Shown piece by piece: positions 27,494-37,238 of a stretch of 64,000 bases of DNA. The notes beneath the pieces are model-generated. The model ran no database searches. It had not been told where the DNA came from and saw only the letters and a program-made list of their open reading frames with translations. Position numbers and translations under genes: made by a program. Position 1 is the first letter of the stretch, and each line of letters opens with the position of its first letter. Source of the stretch: JAIQFF01 sp963801545 (lineage in GTDB: Bacteria > Acidobacteriota > Terriglobia > Terriglobales > Acidobacteriaceae); contig CAWDFF010000041.1 in the NCBI GenBank assembly GCA_963801545.1, forward strand, positions 24,912 to 88,911, given 5' to 3'.

Positions 27494-30044
27494 ATGCAAT
27501 TCATAGACGATGTCCGCTATGCGGTGCGGCAATTTGCTCACGCACCCGGTTTCACCGCGACGGCGGTGCTGACCCTTGCGCTCGGAATAGGCGCGACTAC
27601 CGCAATCTTCACCCTGGTGCACGCCGTGTTGTTGAAATCGTTGCCGGTAGCCAAGCCCAGTGAACTGATCCGGATCGGCGACAACGAGAACTGCTGCGTG
27701 AACGGCGGCCTGCAGGAGAATTGGTCGCTTTTCTCCTACGACAAGTACAAAACGTTCCGCGACGGGACGACGCGGGTTCACCGAACTGGCCGCCTTCCAG
27801 GCCGGACGCGGTCTCTCTGGGTGTTCGACGCAGCGGGAGCAACCAGCCGGCCGAATCGCTGCGCAGCCAGTACGTTTCGGGAAACTACTTCTCGATGTTT
27901 GGCGATCAGCGCCTATGCCGGGCGGATGTTCACGCGGAGGATGATCGAAAAGGAGCAGAGCCGGTCGTGGTGATGAGCTACGCGACCTGGCAACAGAAAT
28001 ACGGGCAGGATCCGTCGGTGATCGGGGCGAGCTTCACGTTCAACGGGTTGCCTTTTACGGTGATCGGGGTTGCGCCGCCGAAGTTCTATGGCGATCGGGT
28101 GGAGAGTCTGGCGGCTTTCTGGATTGCCGCTCAATGCCGAAGCGCTGATCGAAGGCCCGTCCAACCTTCTGCAATTTCCGGAGTCGGACTGGCTTGACCT
28201 CATCGGCCGGATCGCGCCGGGTGCCGATCCCAGGAGCATCGAGGCCCAGATGCAGGTAGAACTCAAGCAGTGGCTGTTGGGTTCCAGCAGCAAGTTGCAG
28301 CCTGGCGAACGGGAGCTGGTGCCGAAACAGACTCTACATCTGTCTCCTGGCGGCGCGGGGGTGCAGATGATGCGCGATGAGTATCAGTCGGGCTTGCACT
28401 TGCTCATGTGGGTTTCCGGCTTCGTGCTCTTGATCGCGTGCGCCAACGTGGCGAATCTGATGCTGGTGCGAGCCGCGAGCCGCCGCCAGCACACTTCCGT
28501 GCGAACGGCTCTGGGTGCGTCCCGGTCGCGGCAGATGGCGCAGGTACTGACGGAAAGTACGGTTCTCGCGCTGCTCGGTGGAATCGTGGGCGTAGCGTTT
28601 GCGTTCGCGTGCACGCGCCTCATCCTGCGACTCGCATTTCGAGACAATCATGTGGCGATCAGTGCCATGCCTTCGTTGCCGGTACTTGGGCTTCACCTTC
28701 GGCGTCTGCCTGCTGACCGGAATTCTGTTTGGAGTTGCGCCGGCGTGGATGACGGCACACGCCGATCCGGCTGATGCCTTGCGCGGAGCCCACCGTTCGA
28801 CCGTCACAGGCGGCTGGCTGGACGCAGAAATCGCTGGTGGTGACCCAGGCGGCGCTTGTCGCTGGTGCTGCTGTGCGCCGCGGGATTGCTGACCCAGAGC
28901 CTGCGCAACATGCAGCACCAGAGTTTCGGGTTCGAGGTTGCGAACCGCTACATCCTGCACATCGATCCGTCGATGGCCGGATATACGGCGGAGCAGCTGC
29001 CTGCGTTCTATCGTCAGCTCCATGACAACCTGGCAGCAATTCCGGGCGTGAGCCGCGTTAGTTTCGCGCTCTACACCCCGATGGAAGGCGATAACTGGGG
29101 TGAGACCGTCTACATCGAGGGCCAGGCTCCGCCTCCGGCGGGAACGAATCAGAATCAGGCACTTCGTGGGTGCGAGTCAGTGACGGCTACTTCGAAAGCG
29201 TCGGCACCAGGATCGTGAAGGGCCGCGCATTTACGGAACAGGACACGGACACTACGCGAAACGTCGCCGTGATCAACGAGACATTTGCGAAGAAATTCTT
29301 CAAAGACGAAGACCCGATCGGAAAGCACTTTGGAGATCTGGATCAAAAGTATGCAGGGCAGTTTCGAAATCGTCGGGGTCACCGAAAATACGCAATACCG
29401 CGAGCCGACCGACCGAGATTCCACCGATGTTCTTTCTGCCGGAAGCACAGTACGTTGTCGTACGACGACGCACGCTTTAAGGCCTTCGAAGATCGCACAC
29501 ACTATCTGAACGCTGCGGTGCTGCAGACCCAGGGCAATGTGCCCGGGCTGGAAGCGCAGGTCCGGCGCGCTCTTGCGCAGGTGAATCCGGACCTGGCGGT
29601 GATCGATTTCATGAGCTTCACCGCACAGGTGGACGGGAACTTTGCCGCAGAACACCGATGCTTGCGAAGCTGACGTCCTTGTTTGGACTGCTGGCGCTGG
29701 TGCTGGCCTCTGTCGGGCTTTATGGCGTCACCGCATATTCGGTGGAACGGCGCACCAGCGAAATCGGCATCCGCATGGCTCTGGGTGCCGACCGGATGAA
29801 TGTTCTGAAGCTGGTGCTGAAGGGCGCGTTTGTGCAGATCGGGATCGGATTGGCCATCGGCATTCCGGCAACCATTCTTGCGGGTTACGCGATGACCACC
29901 CAACTGTTTGGAGTGAAGCCTTACGCTCCGGATATTTTGCTGGGCACGACGCTGGTGTTGACCTTGGCAGCTCTGCTGGCTACGCTGCTCCCGGCTCGCA
30001 AGGCAGCGACGCTGGAGCCGATTCGAGCACTTCGGACAGAGTGA
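27494..30044 (+). pseudogene. ADOP permease P3, heavily frameshifted
   Basis: The whole 2.55-kb stretch is one ADOP gene broken into at least six overlapping pieces in all three frames. Recognisable fragments in order: 27494-27770 N-terminus (PGFTATAVLTLALGIGATT), about 27840-28120 (YVSGNYFSMFG, VVVMSYATWQQ), 28130-28690 (GFVLLIACANVANLML), 28700-28800 (FGVCLLTGILFGVAPAW), 28856-29160 (LLCAAGLLTQSLRNM), 29165-29640 and 29658-30044 (C-terminus, SEIGIRMALGA, RALRTE). The amino-acid motifs are well kept despite about ten indels, so decay is recent or the base calls here are poor. Its C-terminal tail differs most from the other copies. Confidence 0.8.
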
Positions 30045-30048
30045 GTTC

Positions 30049-30162
30049 GCGAGATTTTCTCAGCGTTCTTCGGGTGACTTTCTCTGCGCTCTTGGCGGTC
30101 ATAGGCTTTTAATCGCAAAGGACGCCGAGAAAAGCACCCAGAGTACGCGAAGAAAATATCTA
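30049..30162. repeat. Imperfect inverted repeat, about 110 bp
   Basis: The left arm (30049-30100) read in reverse complement aligns with the right arm (about 30115-30162) over a GAGAAA-CACCC-ACGC-GAAAAT pattern at roughly three matches in four. It sits between P3 and the adaptor operon, immediately upstream of the putative enhancer site. Possibly a dispersed palindromic element or a termination structure. Confidence 0.45.
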
Positions 30163-30170
30163 GTGCGCAG

Positions 30171-30186
30171 TGTTCACAAATGGACA
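30171..30186. promoter_or_regulatory. Putative enhancer site for the NtrC-type regulator (upstream of the adaptor operon)
   Basis: TGTTCA-CAAA-TGGACA, fitting TGTYCR-N4-YGRACA. It starts 110 bp before the sigma-54-like promoter at 30281, the same geometry as upstream of P2. Confidence 0.6.
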
Positions 30187-30280
30187 CCTGATTTCGATTG
30201 CGGACAAAGCGAAGCGGTTCGAAAGCATTGATGCAGCCCTATCTCACTGTCATCGCAGAGACTTACAACGTCATTCCAAA

Positions 30281-30296
30281 CGGCTCGACAGTTGCG
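30281..30296 (+). promoter_or_regulatory. Putative sigma-54 promoter of the adaptor-ATPase-permease operon
   Basis: CGGCTCG-ACAG-TTGCG is close to the TGGCACG-N4-TTGCW consensus, with GG and GC 10 bp apart. The predicted start near 30307 falls only 3 nt before the adaptor ATG, so the message would be nearly leaderless or translation would begin further in; this is a point against the call. Confidence 0.5.
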
Positions 30297-30309
30297 AGAA
30301 GAATCAGTG

Positions 30310-31569
30310 ATGGATATCGCTCGGCCAGATATCAAGCGACAGAAGAGACGCCGTCAGATCGTGGGACTGGTCATCGGCGTTGTACTTCTGGGAATAGTCA
30401 CTGTCGGCGTTGCTCGCCTGAAACCGGCGGCGCCGGAAGTGGAACGGAGCACGGTGTGGACAGACACCGTCAAGCGCGGCCCTATGCTGCGCCAGGTCAG
30501 GGGTCTTGGGTCCCTCATTCCCAGCCAGGAGTTTACCCGTCAAATACCCGCCGAGACAGAAGCCACGGTCGTCCGAATCCGCATGTTGCCGGGTTCCCAG
30601 GTGAAAGCTGACAGCATTCTGCTGGAGATGAGCAATCCGCAAGTTGAGCAGGCGGCGCTCGACGCCAGACTTCAACTGAAGGCTGCGGAAGCCGAGTATC
30701 AGAGCCTGCGCGTCAAGCTGCAGAGCGATCTCATGAACCAGAAAGCCGGCGCTGCCACCGTGACCGCAGACTACAGCCAGGCCAAGCTTCAGTCCGAGAC
30801 TGATAAAGCGCTATACGACCTCGGAGTGATTTCCGGGCTTGCATACAAGGCATCGAAGGGCAAGGCCGACGAACTCACCACACGAAACAACATTGAAGAT
30901 GAACGTCTGGATATCAATCAGAAGGCGATTGAATCGCAGATGGCCGAGCAGCAGGCCAAAGTGGACCAGATGCGAGCCCTCTCTGAGTTGAAGCAGAAAC
31001 AGTTGGACGCACTTAAAGTGCATGCCGGCATTGATGGCGTTCTGGTCGACTTGCCATTGCAGGTGGGGCAACACGTTTTGCCGGGAGCGATGCTGGCGAA
31101 GGTCGTCCAGCCAAATCATCTGATAGCAGAGTTAAAGATTGCCGAAACCCAGGCGCGAGACATTCAGATTGGCCAACCATCAATGGTCGACACCCACAAT
31201 GGTACCGTCCCGGGAACCGTGATGCGGGTCGATCCGGCGGTACAGAACGGGACGGTCACAGTTGACGTGCAACTCACCGGAGAACTTCCCAAGGGGGCGC
31301 GGCCCGACTTGAGTGTCGACGGAACCATCGATCTGGAAAGGCTGGAGAACGTGCTCTATGTCGGCCGCCCTGCCTTTGGACAGGAAAACAGCACCATCAG
31401 CCTGTTCAGACTGGATGCTGCCGGGAATGGCGCGGTTCGGGTTCCGGTAAAGGTAGGGCGCGCGTCAGTAAATTCGATCCAGATTATTGAAGGGCTGCAT
31501 GAAGGCGACACCGTGATTCTTTCCGACATGTCGCGCTCGGACAACACCGACCGCATCAGGCTTGATTAA
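30310..31569 (+). CDS. Periplasmic adaptor (membrane fusion protein, HlyD/MacA-like)
   Basis: 419 aa. One N-terminal membrane helix (IVGLVIGVVLLGIVTVGVARL, residues about 16-36), a lipoyl-like half motif (TVVRIRMLPGSQVKADSILLEM), a helical hairpin of about 150 residues (QLKAAEAEYQSL to SELKQKQLDALK), the second lipoyl half (VLVDLPLQVGQHVLPGAMLAKVV) and beta-barrel/membrane-proximal domains. It bridges an inner-membrane ABC permease and a TolC-type channel. ATG 30310 is preferred to the TTG 18 bp upstream. The ATPase gene follows after 42 bp. It is the only adaptor gene in the array and so must serve all permeases. Confidence 0.9.
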   Translation: MDIARPDIKRQKRRRQIVGLVIGVVLLGIVTVGVARLKPAAPEVERSTVWTDTVKRGPMLRQVRGLGSLIPSQEFTRQIPAETEATVVRIRMLPGSQVKADSILLEMSNPQVEQAALDARLQLKAAEAEYQSLRVKLQSDLMNQKAGAATVTADYSQAKLQSETDKALYDLGVISGLAYKASKGKADELTTRNNIEDERLDINQKAIESQMAEQQAKVDQMRALSELKQKQLDALKVHAGIDGVLVDLPLQVGQHVLPGAMLAKVVQPNHLIAELKIAETQARDIQIGQPSMVDTHNGTVPGTVMRVDPAVQNGTVTVDVQLTGELPKGARPDLSVDGTIDLERLENVLYVGRPAFGQENSTISLFRLDAAGNGAVRVPVKVGRASVNSIQIIEGLHEGDTVILSDMSRSDNTDRIRLD

Positions 31570-31611
31570 GACGAGCTCGACTGAAAAAGACAACCGACCG
31601 AGGCAGACGCC

Positions 31612-32337
31612 ATGACTGAAGCAGGACAAGCGCTGATTCAGATTGAAGATCTGACCAAGGTTTTCTATACCGACGAAGTGGAAACCCACGCGCTCTCCGG
31701 AGTGCACCTGGCGATCCGCAAGGGAGAGTACGTCGCTATGTCGGGTCCATCGGGCTGCGGCAAGTCAACCTTGCTTTCGATCATCGGGCTGCTCGATACG
31801 CCGACCAACGGACGCTACCAACTGAACAGCCAACCGGTGGAGAACCTGGGCTTTGCGGAACGATCGCGCATTCGCAACCAGGAGATCGGCTTCATCTTCC
31901 AGAGTTTCAATCTGATTGGCGATCTCACGGTCTATGAAAATGTCGAACTGCCGCTGACCTACAGGCAGAAGATGCCCGCGGTCGAACGCAAGAAACGCGT
32001 GATGGAGGCGCTGGAGCGCGTGGGCATGGCGCACCGGATACGTCACTATCCCTCGCAACTCTCCGGCGGCCAGCAGCAGCGCGTGGCGGTGGCCCGCGCT
32101 TTGGGAGGAAAGCCATCCATCCTGCTGGCCGATGAGCCCACAGGAAATCTGGATTCCCGCAACGGCGAAGCGGTGATGGAGTTGCTCCAGAACCTGCACC
32201 GCGAAGGCGCGACGATTTGCATGGTCACGCACGATCCGCGCTTCGCCAAGCACGCTGAGCGCGAGGTGCATCTCTTCGACGGCAAAGTTGTGGCCGAGGA
32301 AGAACTGAAAAAACTGATGGCCGACGTGCATTCATGA
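31612..32337 (+). CDS. ABC transporter ATP-binding protein, MacB/LolD type (first ATPase)
   Basis: 241 aa, a complete nucleotide-binding domain with no membrane part. Walker A GPSGCGKST, Q-loop IGFIFQSFNLIGDLT, signature LSGGQQQRVAVARAL, Walker B ILLADEPTGNLDS and the H-loop MVTHD are all canonical. It powers mechanotransmission-type permeases that lack their own ATPase. Its stop overlaps the P4 start by 4 bp (ATGA), so P4 is its obvious partner. Confidence 0.95.
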   Translation: MTEAGQALIQIEDLTKVFYTDEVETHALSGVHLAIRKGEYVAMSGPSGCGKSTLLSIIGLLDTPTNGRYQLNSQPVENLGFAERSRIRNQEIGFIFQSFNLIGDLTVYENVELPLTYRQKMPAVERKKRVMEALERVGMAHRIRHYPSQLSGGQQQRVAVARALGGKPSILLADEPTGNLDSRNGEAVMELLQNLHREGATICMVTHDPRFAKHAEREVHLFDGKVVAEEELKKLMADVHS

Positions 32338-34763
32338 CCGGACTCATCCAGGACGCCCGGTATGCCCTGCGCCAGTTGCGCAAGAATCCAGCCTTCACAG
32401 CCGTAGCCGTGCTCACCCTGGCTCTGGGGATCGGGGCGAACACGGCCATTTTCAGCGTGGTCAATGCCGTGCTGTTGCGACCGCTTCCTTATAAGAATGA
32501 CAGCAGGCTAGTGGTAATTCTCAACAAGGGGCGCAACCCGGTGGCTCCGGCGAACTTCATTGACTGGCGAAGTCAGAGTCAATCCTTCTCGCACATGGGG
32601 GCGGCCGAGTACTGGACCCCGAACCTGACCGGCACAGACAATCCCGAGAAGTTGTGGGCGCTGCATATTACTCCCGACATCTTTCCAATGCTGGGAGTCG
32701 ATCCTCTGTTGGGTCGGGTGTTCCTGCCTGAAGAGCAGGAGGCCGGCAAAGAACATGAAGTGGTGCTCAGCTACTCTCTCTGGCAGAGCCACTTTGCCGG
32801 CGACCCCGAGATCATCGGACGATCCGTGGCGCTCAGCGGCGAAACCTACACCGTGGTCGGAGTGATGCCGCGCGATTTCAAGTTCGCTCCCTTTTGGGCG
32901 ACGAAGGCAGAGCTTTGGACGCCGTTGGCTTTGGGTTCGCGGCTTGCAGATCGCGGTGGTAGTTCGCTCCGCGTATTTGCCCGGCTGAAGCCTGGAGTCA
33001 GCCTGGAGCAGGCCCAGGCCGAGATGTTCGGAATTACCAGTCGCATGGAGCGCGAGTTCCCCGGCACCAATCAGGACATGCACGTTGTTTCGCTGCGCGA
33101 GAAAGTGGTGGGAAACATTCGTCCCGCCCTGCTTGTGCTTCTGGGAGCAGTGGGCTTTGTGCTGCTGATTGCCTGCGCCAACGTCAGTCACATGTTGCTG
33201 GCGCGCGCGGCTGCACGTCGAGAGGAGGTTGCGCTGCGTACAGCTCTCGGGGCTGGCCGGTGGGAGATGTTCCGCCAGTTTCTTACCGAAAGCGTGGCCC
33301 TGGCATTCATGGGCGGCTGCGCAGGCTTGCTGCTTGCGGTATGGGGCGTTCGCGTTCTGCTTGCCCTCAGTCCGGAAGGCATACCCAGAGCGGAAACCGT
33401 GCGTGTGGATGGCCATGTGCTGCTGTTTGCCCTGGGCATCTCCCTAGTGACCGGTCTGGGTTTCGGCATAGTTCCGGCCTGGAAAGCGACTGCGGTCAAT
33501 CTTAGCGACGTCCTCAAGGAGGGAGAACGCGGATCGAGCGAGGGACTAGGCCGCAACCGTCTGCGCGGACTCCTGATAGCTTCCGAATTTGCCCTGGCGG
33601 TGGTGCTGCTGGCCGGAGCCGGACTGATGGTCCGCACATTTTTCGCGTTGCAGCATGTGGATCCGGGTTTTGATCCGCAGGGCGTGCTCTCCATGGTGGT
33701 TGGAGTCGCAGGCACGGAACAGGCGGCGGCCGGCCATACCGGTAACTTCTATCGCGAGGTGCTGCAGAAGGTAAGCGCCGTGCCAGGAGTTGAATTCGCC
33801 AGCGGCATCAACCATCTGCCGCTCGCGGGCGACGAATGGGGCTTTCCGTTTCACATCGAGGGGCGTCCGCCTGAGCGTCCGGGAGAAGATCTCGTAGCTA
33901 CCTACCGCGTGGTTTTTCCCGGCTACTTTCAGACCATGCAAATCCCGATTCTGCGAGGCCGTGACGTCACCGATGCTGACAATTTGCGCTCGCCCGGAGT
34001 GATTGTCATCAATGAATATCTTGCGCACCGCTACTGGCCTGGCGAAGACGCGATCGGCAAACGAATCACATTTGACGATCCGGCGAAAAATCCTTCATGG
34101 CTCACCGTGGTGGGTGTAGCGAAGAACACCGCACGCAGCAACTGGGTCAGTCCGCCCGAGGAGGAAGTATTCCTGCCGTACCTGCAGAACCGCGCATACC
34201 TCGACACTCCATCACCGCCCTTTGCCTACCTGACGCTGGTCGTGCGAGCGAGTCGCGACCCCGCGGCCCTGGCGCCGGACATCCGGAAAGCGATTCGCTC
34301 GCTCGACAAAAACATTCCCATCTCTGAGATCCAGACCATGAACCTGGTGGTCGCTGAAGCCAACGGTCAGTCCCGTTTCTACATGGTTCTGTTGGGCGCG
34401 TTTGCCGCGATAGCGCTGATTCTGGCGGGAGTAGGGATCTACGGCGTCATGAGCTATTCCGTCTCGCGGCGGACCCACGAGATCGGTGTCCGAATGGCAC
34501 TGGGCGCGCAAGGACGAGACGTGCTGAGACTGGTGGTTTTCCAGGGAATAATCCAGGCGATGGCGGGAATCGCTGTGGGATTGGCCGGGGCTTTGGCCTT
34601 GAGCCGGCTGATGGCTGGCCTGCTATACGGTACGCGACCAACAGATCCCACGACGTTCGTTGCAGCGGTGTTGGTGCTGGGCGGGGTGGCAGTCGCGGCC
34701 AGCTACATTCCGGCGCGCCGCGCGTCGAAGGTCGACCCCATGGTGGCGCTGAGATACGAGTGA
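32334..34763 (+). CDS. ADOP permease P4 (intact)
   Basis: 809 aa with about eight transmembrane segments: residues 21-47, 262-290, 316-345, 358-385, 409-437, 683-713, 734-762 and 776-800. The layout is a tandem duplicate of the MacB permease: MacB-type periplasmic core (about 50-255), FtsX helices, second core (about 445-680), FtsX helices, ending IPARRASKVDPMVALRYE. The family was named as orphan (no ATPase neighbour), but here it is translationally coupled to a MacB-type ATPase. It probably couples ATP hydrolysis to export of periplasmic substrate through the adaptor and TolC-like channel. The substrate is unknown. First of six head-to-tail permeases. Confidence 0.93.
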   Translation: MTGLIQDARYALRQLRKNPAFTAVAVLTLALGIGANTAIFSVVNAVLLRPLPYKNDSRLVVILNKGRNPVAPANFIDWRSQSQSFSHMGAAEYWTPNLTGTDNPEKLWALHITPDIFPMLGVDPLLGRVFLPEEQEAGKEHEVVLSYSLWQSHFAGDPEIIGRSVALSGETYTVVGVMPRDFKFAPFWATKAELWTPLALGSRLADRGGSSLRVFARLKPGVSLEQAQAEMFGITSRMEREFPGTNQDMHVVSLREKVVGNIRPALLVLLGAVGFVLLIACANVSHMLLARAAARREEVALRTALGAGRWEMFRQFLTESVALAFMGGCAGLLLAVWGVRVLLALSPEGIPRAETVRVDGHVLLFALGISLVTGLGFGIVPAWKATAVNLSDVLKEGERGSSEGLGRNRLRGLLIASEFALAVVLLAGAGLMVRTFFALQHVDPGFDPQGVLSMVVGVAGTEQAAAGHTGNFYREVLQKVSAVPGVEFASGINHLPLAGDEWGFPFHIEGRPPERPGEDLVATYRVVFPGYFQTMQIPILRGRDVTDADNLRSPGVIVINEYLAHRYWPGEDAIGKRITFDDPAKNPSWLTVVGVAKNTARSNWVSPPEEEVFLPYLQNRAYLDTPSPPFAYLTLVVRASRDPAALAPDIRKAIRSLDKNIPISEIQTMNLVVAEANGQSRFYMVLLGAFAAIALILAGVGIYGVMSYSVSRRTHEIGVRMALGAQGRDVLRLVVFQGIIQAMAGIAVGLAGALALSRLMAGLLYGTRPTDPTTFVAAVLVLGGVAVAASYIPARRASKVDPMVALRYE

Positions 34764-34785
34764 TAGCAATGACGAGAAGAACACA

Positions 34786-37238
34786 ATGAGGGGCCTGCCG
34801 CAGGACGTTCGTTACGCGCTGCGCCAACTGCGCAAGAGCCCGAGCTTCACTGCCGTTGCCGTGCTCACGCTGGCGCTGGGGATCGGCGCCACCACTGCGA
34901 TGTTCAGCTTGGTGGACGGCGCACTCTTCCGTAGCTTGCGCTATCCGCATGCCGACCAGTTGGTCATCGGTCGGAGTTATCGCTCCTATTATTAATGGTG
35001 AGTTTCTCTTTGCAGCCAACTATCTGGCGTGGAGGCGCGACCAAACTCCGTTCGCAAGCTTTACTTCGTCCACCGGCGTCAACGATTGTGATCTCACCGA
35101 TGACCGCCCCGTCCGGTCAACCTGCGCCTCGGTAGCGTCCACCTTCCTGCCCACATTCGGTGTGCAACCCATCCTGGGACGAAACTTCACGCCGGAAGAG
35201 GATCGTCCCGATTCGCCCAAGGTTGCATTGCTTTCCTACGGGTTATGGCAGAGCCGGTTCGGAGGCGACCGCGGCATTGTTGATCGCACGATTTCGCTGG
35301 ATGGAAGACCAACCCGGGTCTTGGGAATCTTGCCGCGTGACTTTGAATTTCCCACGCTGGCTCGTACGGGACTGGTCGTGCCTGAGGCCCTCGATGAATC
35401 TATTGTGCAACGCAATTTGATGGGGCCGACGGTCCGCGTATACGGACGCCTGAAACCAGGCGTCAGCATCGCGGCGGCAGCAGCGCAGTTGCAGCCTTTG
35501 TTTCGGAGCTTCGTTGAAGCCGCGCCGCCACCGTTTCGAAAGGAACTGCGGCTTCAGGTTCGCTCCATACGCGATTTGCAGATTCATGACTCCCGTCTCG
35601 CGGCCTGGTTTCTCTTGCTCTCAGCCCTTGCAGTACTTCTAATCGCCTGCGCCAACGTAGCCAACCTCGTAGTTGCCCGCAGCACGGGACGACGGCACGA
35701 GCTTGCGGTCCGGTCTGCGCTCGGCGCCGCCCGCACTTCGCCTGTTTCAGCAAAGACTCACGGAAAGCATTCTGCTTGCACTGGTTGGAGGAGCAATCGG
35801 TTGCGGGCTGGCTTACGCGATTGTTCATGGCTTTGTCGCTCTTTCCCCGGCAGGAATACCACCGCTTGCCGGAGGCGACGGTAAACATCAGGGTTCTCAT
35901 CTTCGCGCTTCTGTCGTCGAGCGCTGCCGGAGTTGCGTTTGGCACTTTGCCGGCCCTGGAGAAGCCGCGTCCGGAAGCTCTGGTGGCTATGACTGTAGCT
36001 GGCACAAGGCGAAGCAACCTGCGAAAAGCTCTGATGGCTGCTCAGGTTTGGATGACTCTCATTCTTGTAACCGGTGCTCTGCTATTCCTGCGTACTCTTC
36101 GCAACCTCGAGCTCCAGCCGTTGGGGATGGATACGCAAAACATCGTTACGGCAGCGATCACGCTCGGGCAGGAAAAATATGCTGCACCGGCACAGCGTCT
36201 TGCGTTCTTCGAGCAACTGGAACAGAAACTCCAGCAATTGCCCGGCGTCGCGGCGGCTGCCCTTAGTGACTCGCTTCCCCCTGAGACCCCGGCCCGCACA
36301 ATGCCATTGGTTGCACTCGAAGGGGAAGGGCAGCCGCCTCTCAGCCCCGACCAAGGCATTGGTGGAATTGTGGGCTGGAGATCTGTGACCCCGAAGTACT
36401 TCTCGGTGCTGGGCATTCCTCTGCTGCGCGGACGGGCTTTTGAGGAACAGGACCGCACATCAGCGTATGGCGCCATGATCCTTAACCAAGCCCTGGCTCA
36501 ACGCCTCTTCCCCGGCCAGGACCCCGTAGGCAAGACGATCCACTTTCGTTCGGAAGAAGCGCGCACCGCCGCCACGTTCAGAATCGTAGGCGTGGCTGCC
36601 AACACGCAGAATCAGGGACTCGGCGGGCACACTGGGTCCCGAGTATTACGTGGTGCGTCGTCATACTGCGGACGACCGCATCTTCAATTATCCAGACTCT
36701 CAGCGCATCAGCATGGTTGTGCGCAGTGCCATCGATCCGCAGACGGTTGGCCAAAGAAATACGAGACTCCGTTGCCGAGCTCGACCCGACGTTGCCCGTG
36801 GAATCGAGCACCCTCGGTCAAACCTTATACCGGCTTGCAGAGCGTCCGCGATTTACCGCTGCGCTGCTTTCGCTGTTTGCCGCCGGCGGCCTCCTCTTGG
36901 CGGCGGTGGGTATCTTCGGATTGGTTTCCTTGCTGGTGAGCCAACGCACCCGGGAAATTGCGATTCGTCTGGCGTTGGGCGCGAATCCGGCTACAGTCAC
37001 GAGGGTCATGGTGTTCCAGACTCTGGGCTGGATTGCCGGCGGCGCGATCGCGGGTGCTCTCTGTTCGCTGGTTGCGGCTCGCTGGATTGGCTCGCTGCTG
37101 TTTGGGATAAAGCCAAATGACCCAGCCACGTTGACCGAGGCCGCGCTCCTGCTTCTGGCTGTGGCCCTGCTGGCCAGCTACATCCCGGCGCGGCGCGCCA
37201 CCAAGGTCGATCCTATGGTGGCGTTGCGCTACGAATGA
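34786..37238 (+). pseudogene. ADOP permease P5, about five frameshifts
   Basis: ATG 34786 gives only 69 codons to TAA 34995; an extra base in CCTATTATTAATGG is the likely cause, since the next frame continues NGEFLFAANYLAWRRDQ. Further frame changes lie near 35735 (in the ALGAAR loop), 35865 (AGIP to RLPEATVNIRV), about 36640 and about 36755. All other segments are clean ADOP sequence, ending IPARRATKVDPMVALRYE at 37238. The P6 start overlaps its stop (ATGA). Probably non-functional if the base calls are right. Confidence 0.8.

Noticed and set aside
30281..30296. Sigma-54 promoter as proof of a leaderless adaptor mRNA
   Set aside because: The promoter match is good, but the 3-nt leader it implies rests on a predicted start only, so I kept it as a candidate and did not claim leaderless translation.
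34786..37238. Programmed frameshifting as the explanation for the broken permeases
   Set aside because: The break points are at different places in each gene and show no common slippery sequence or downstream structure.
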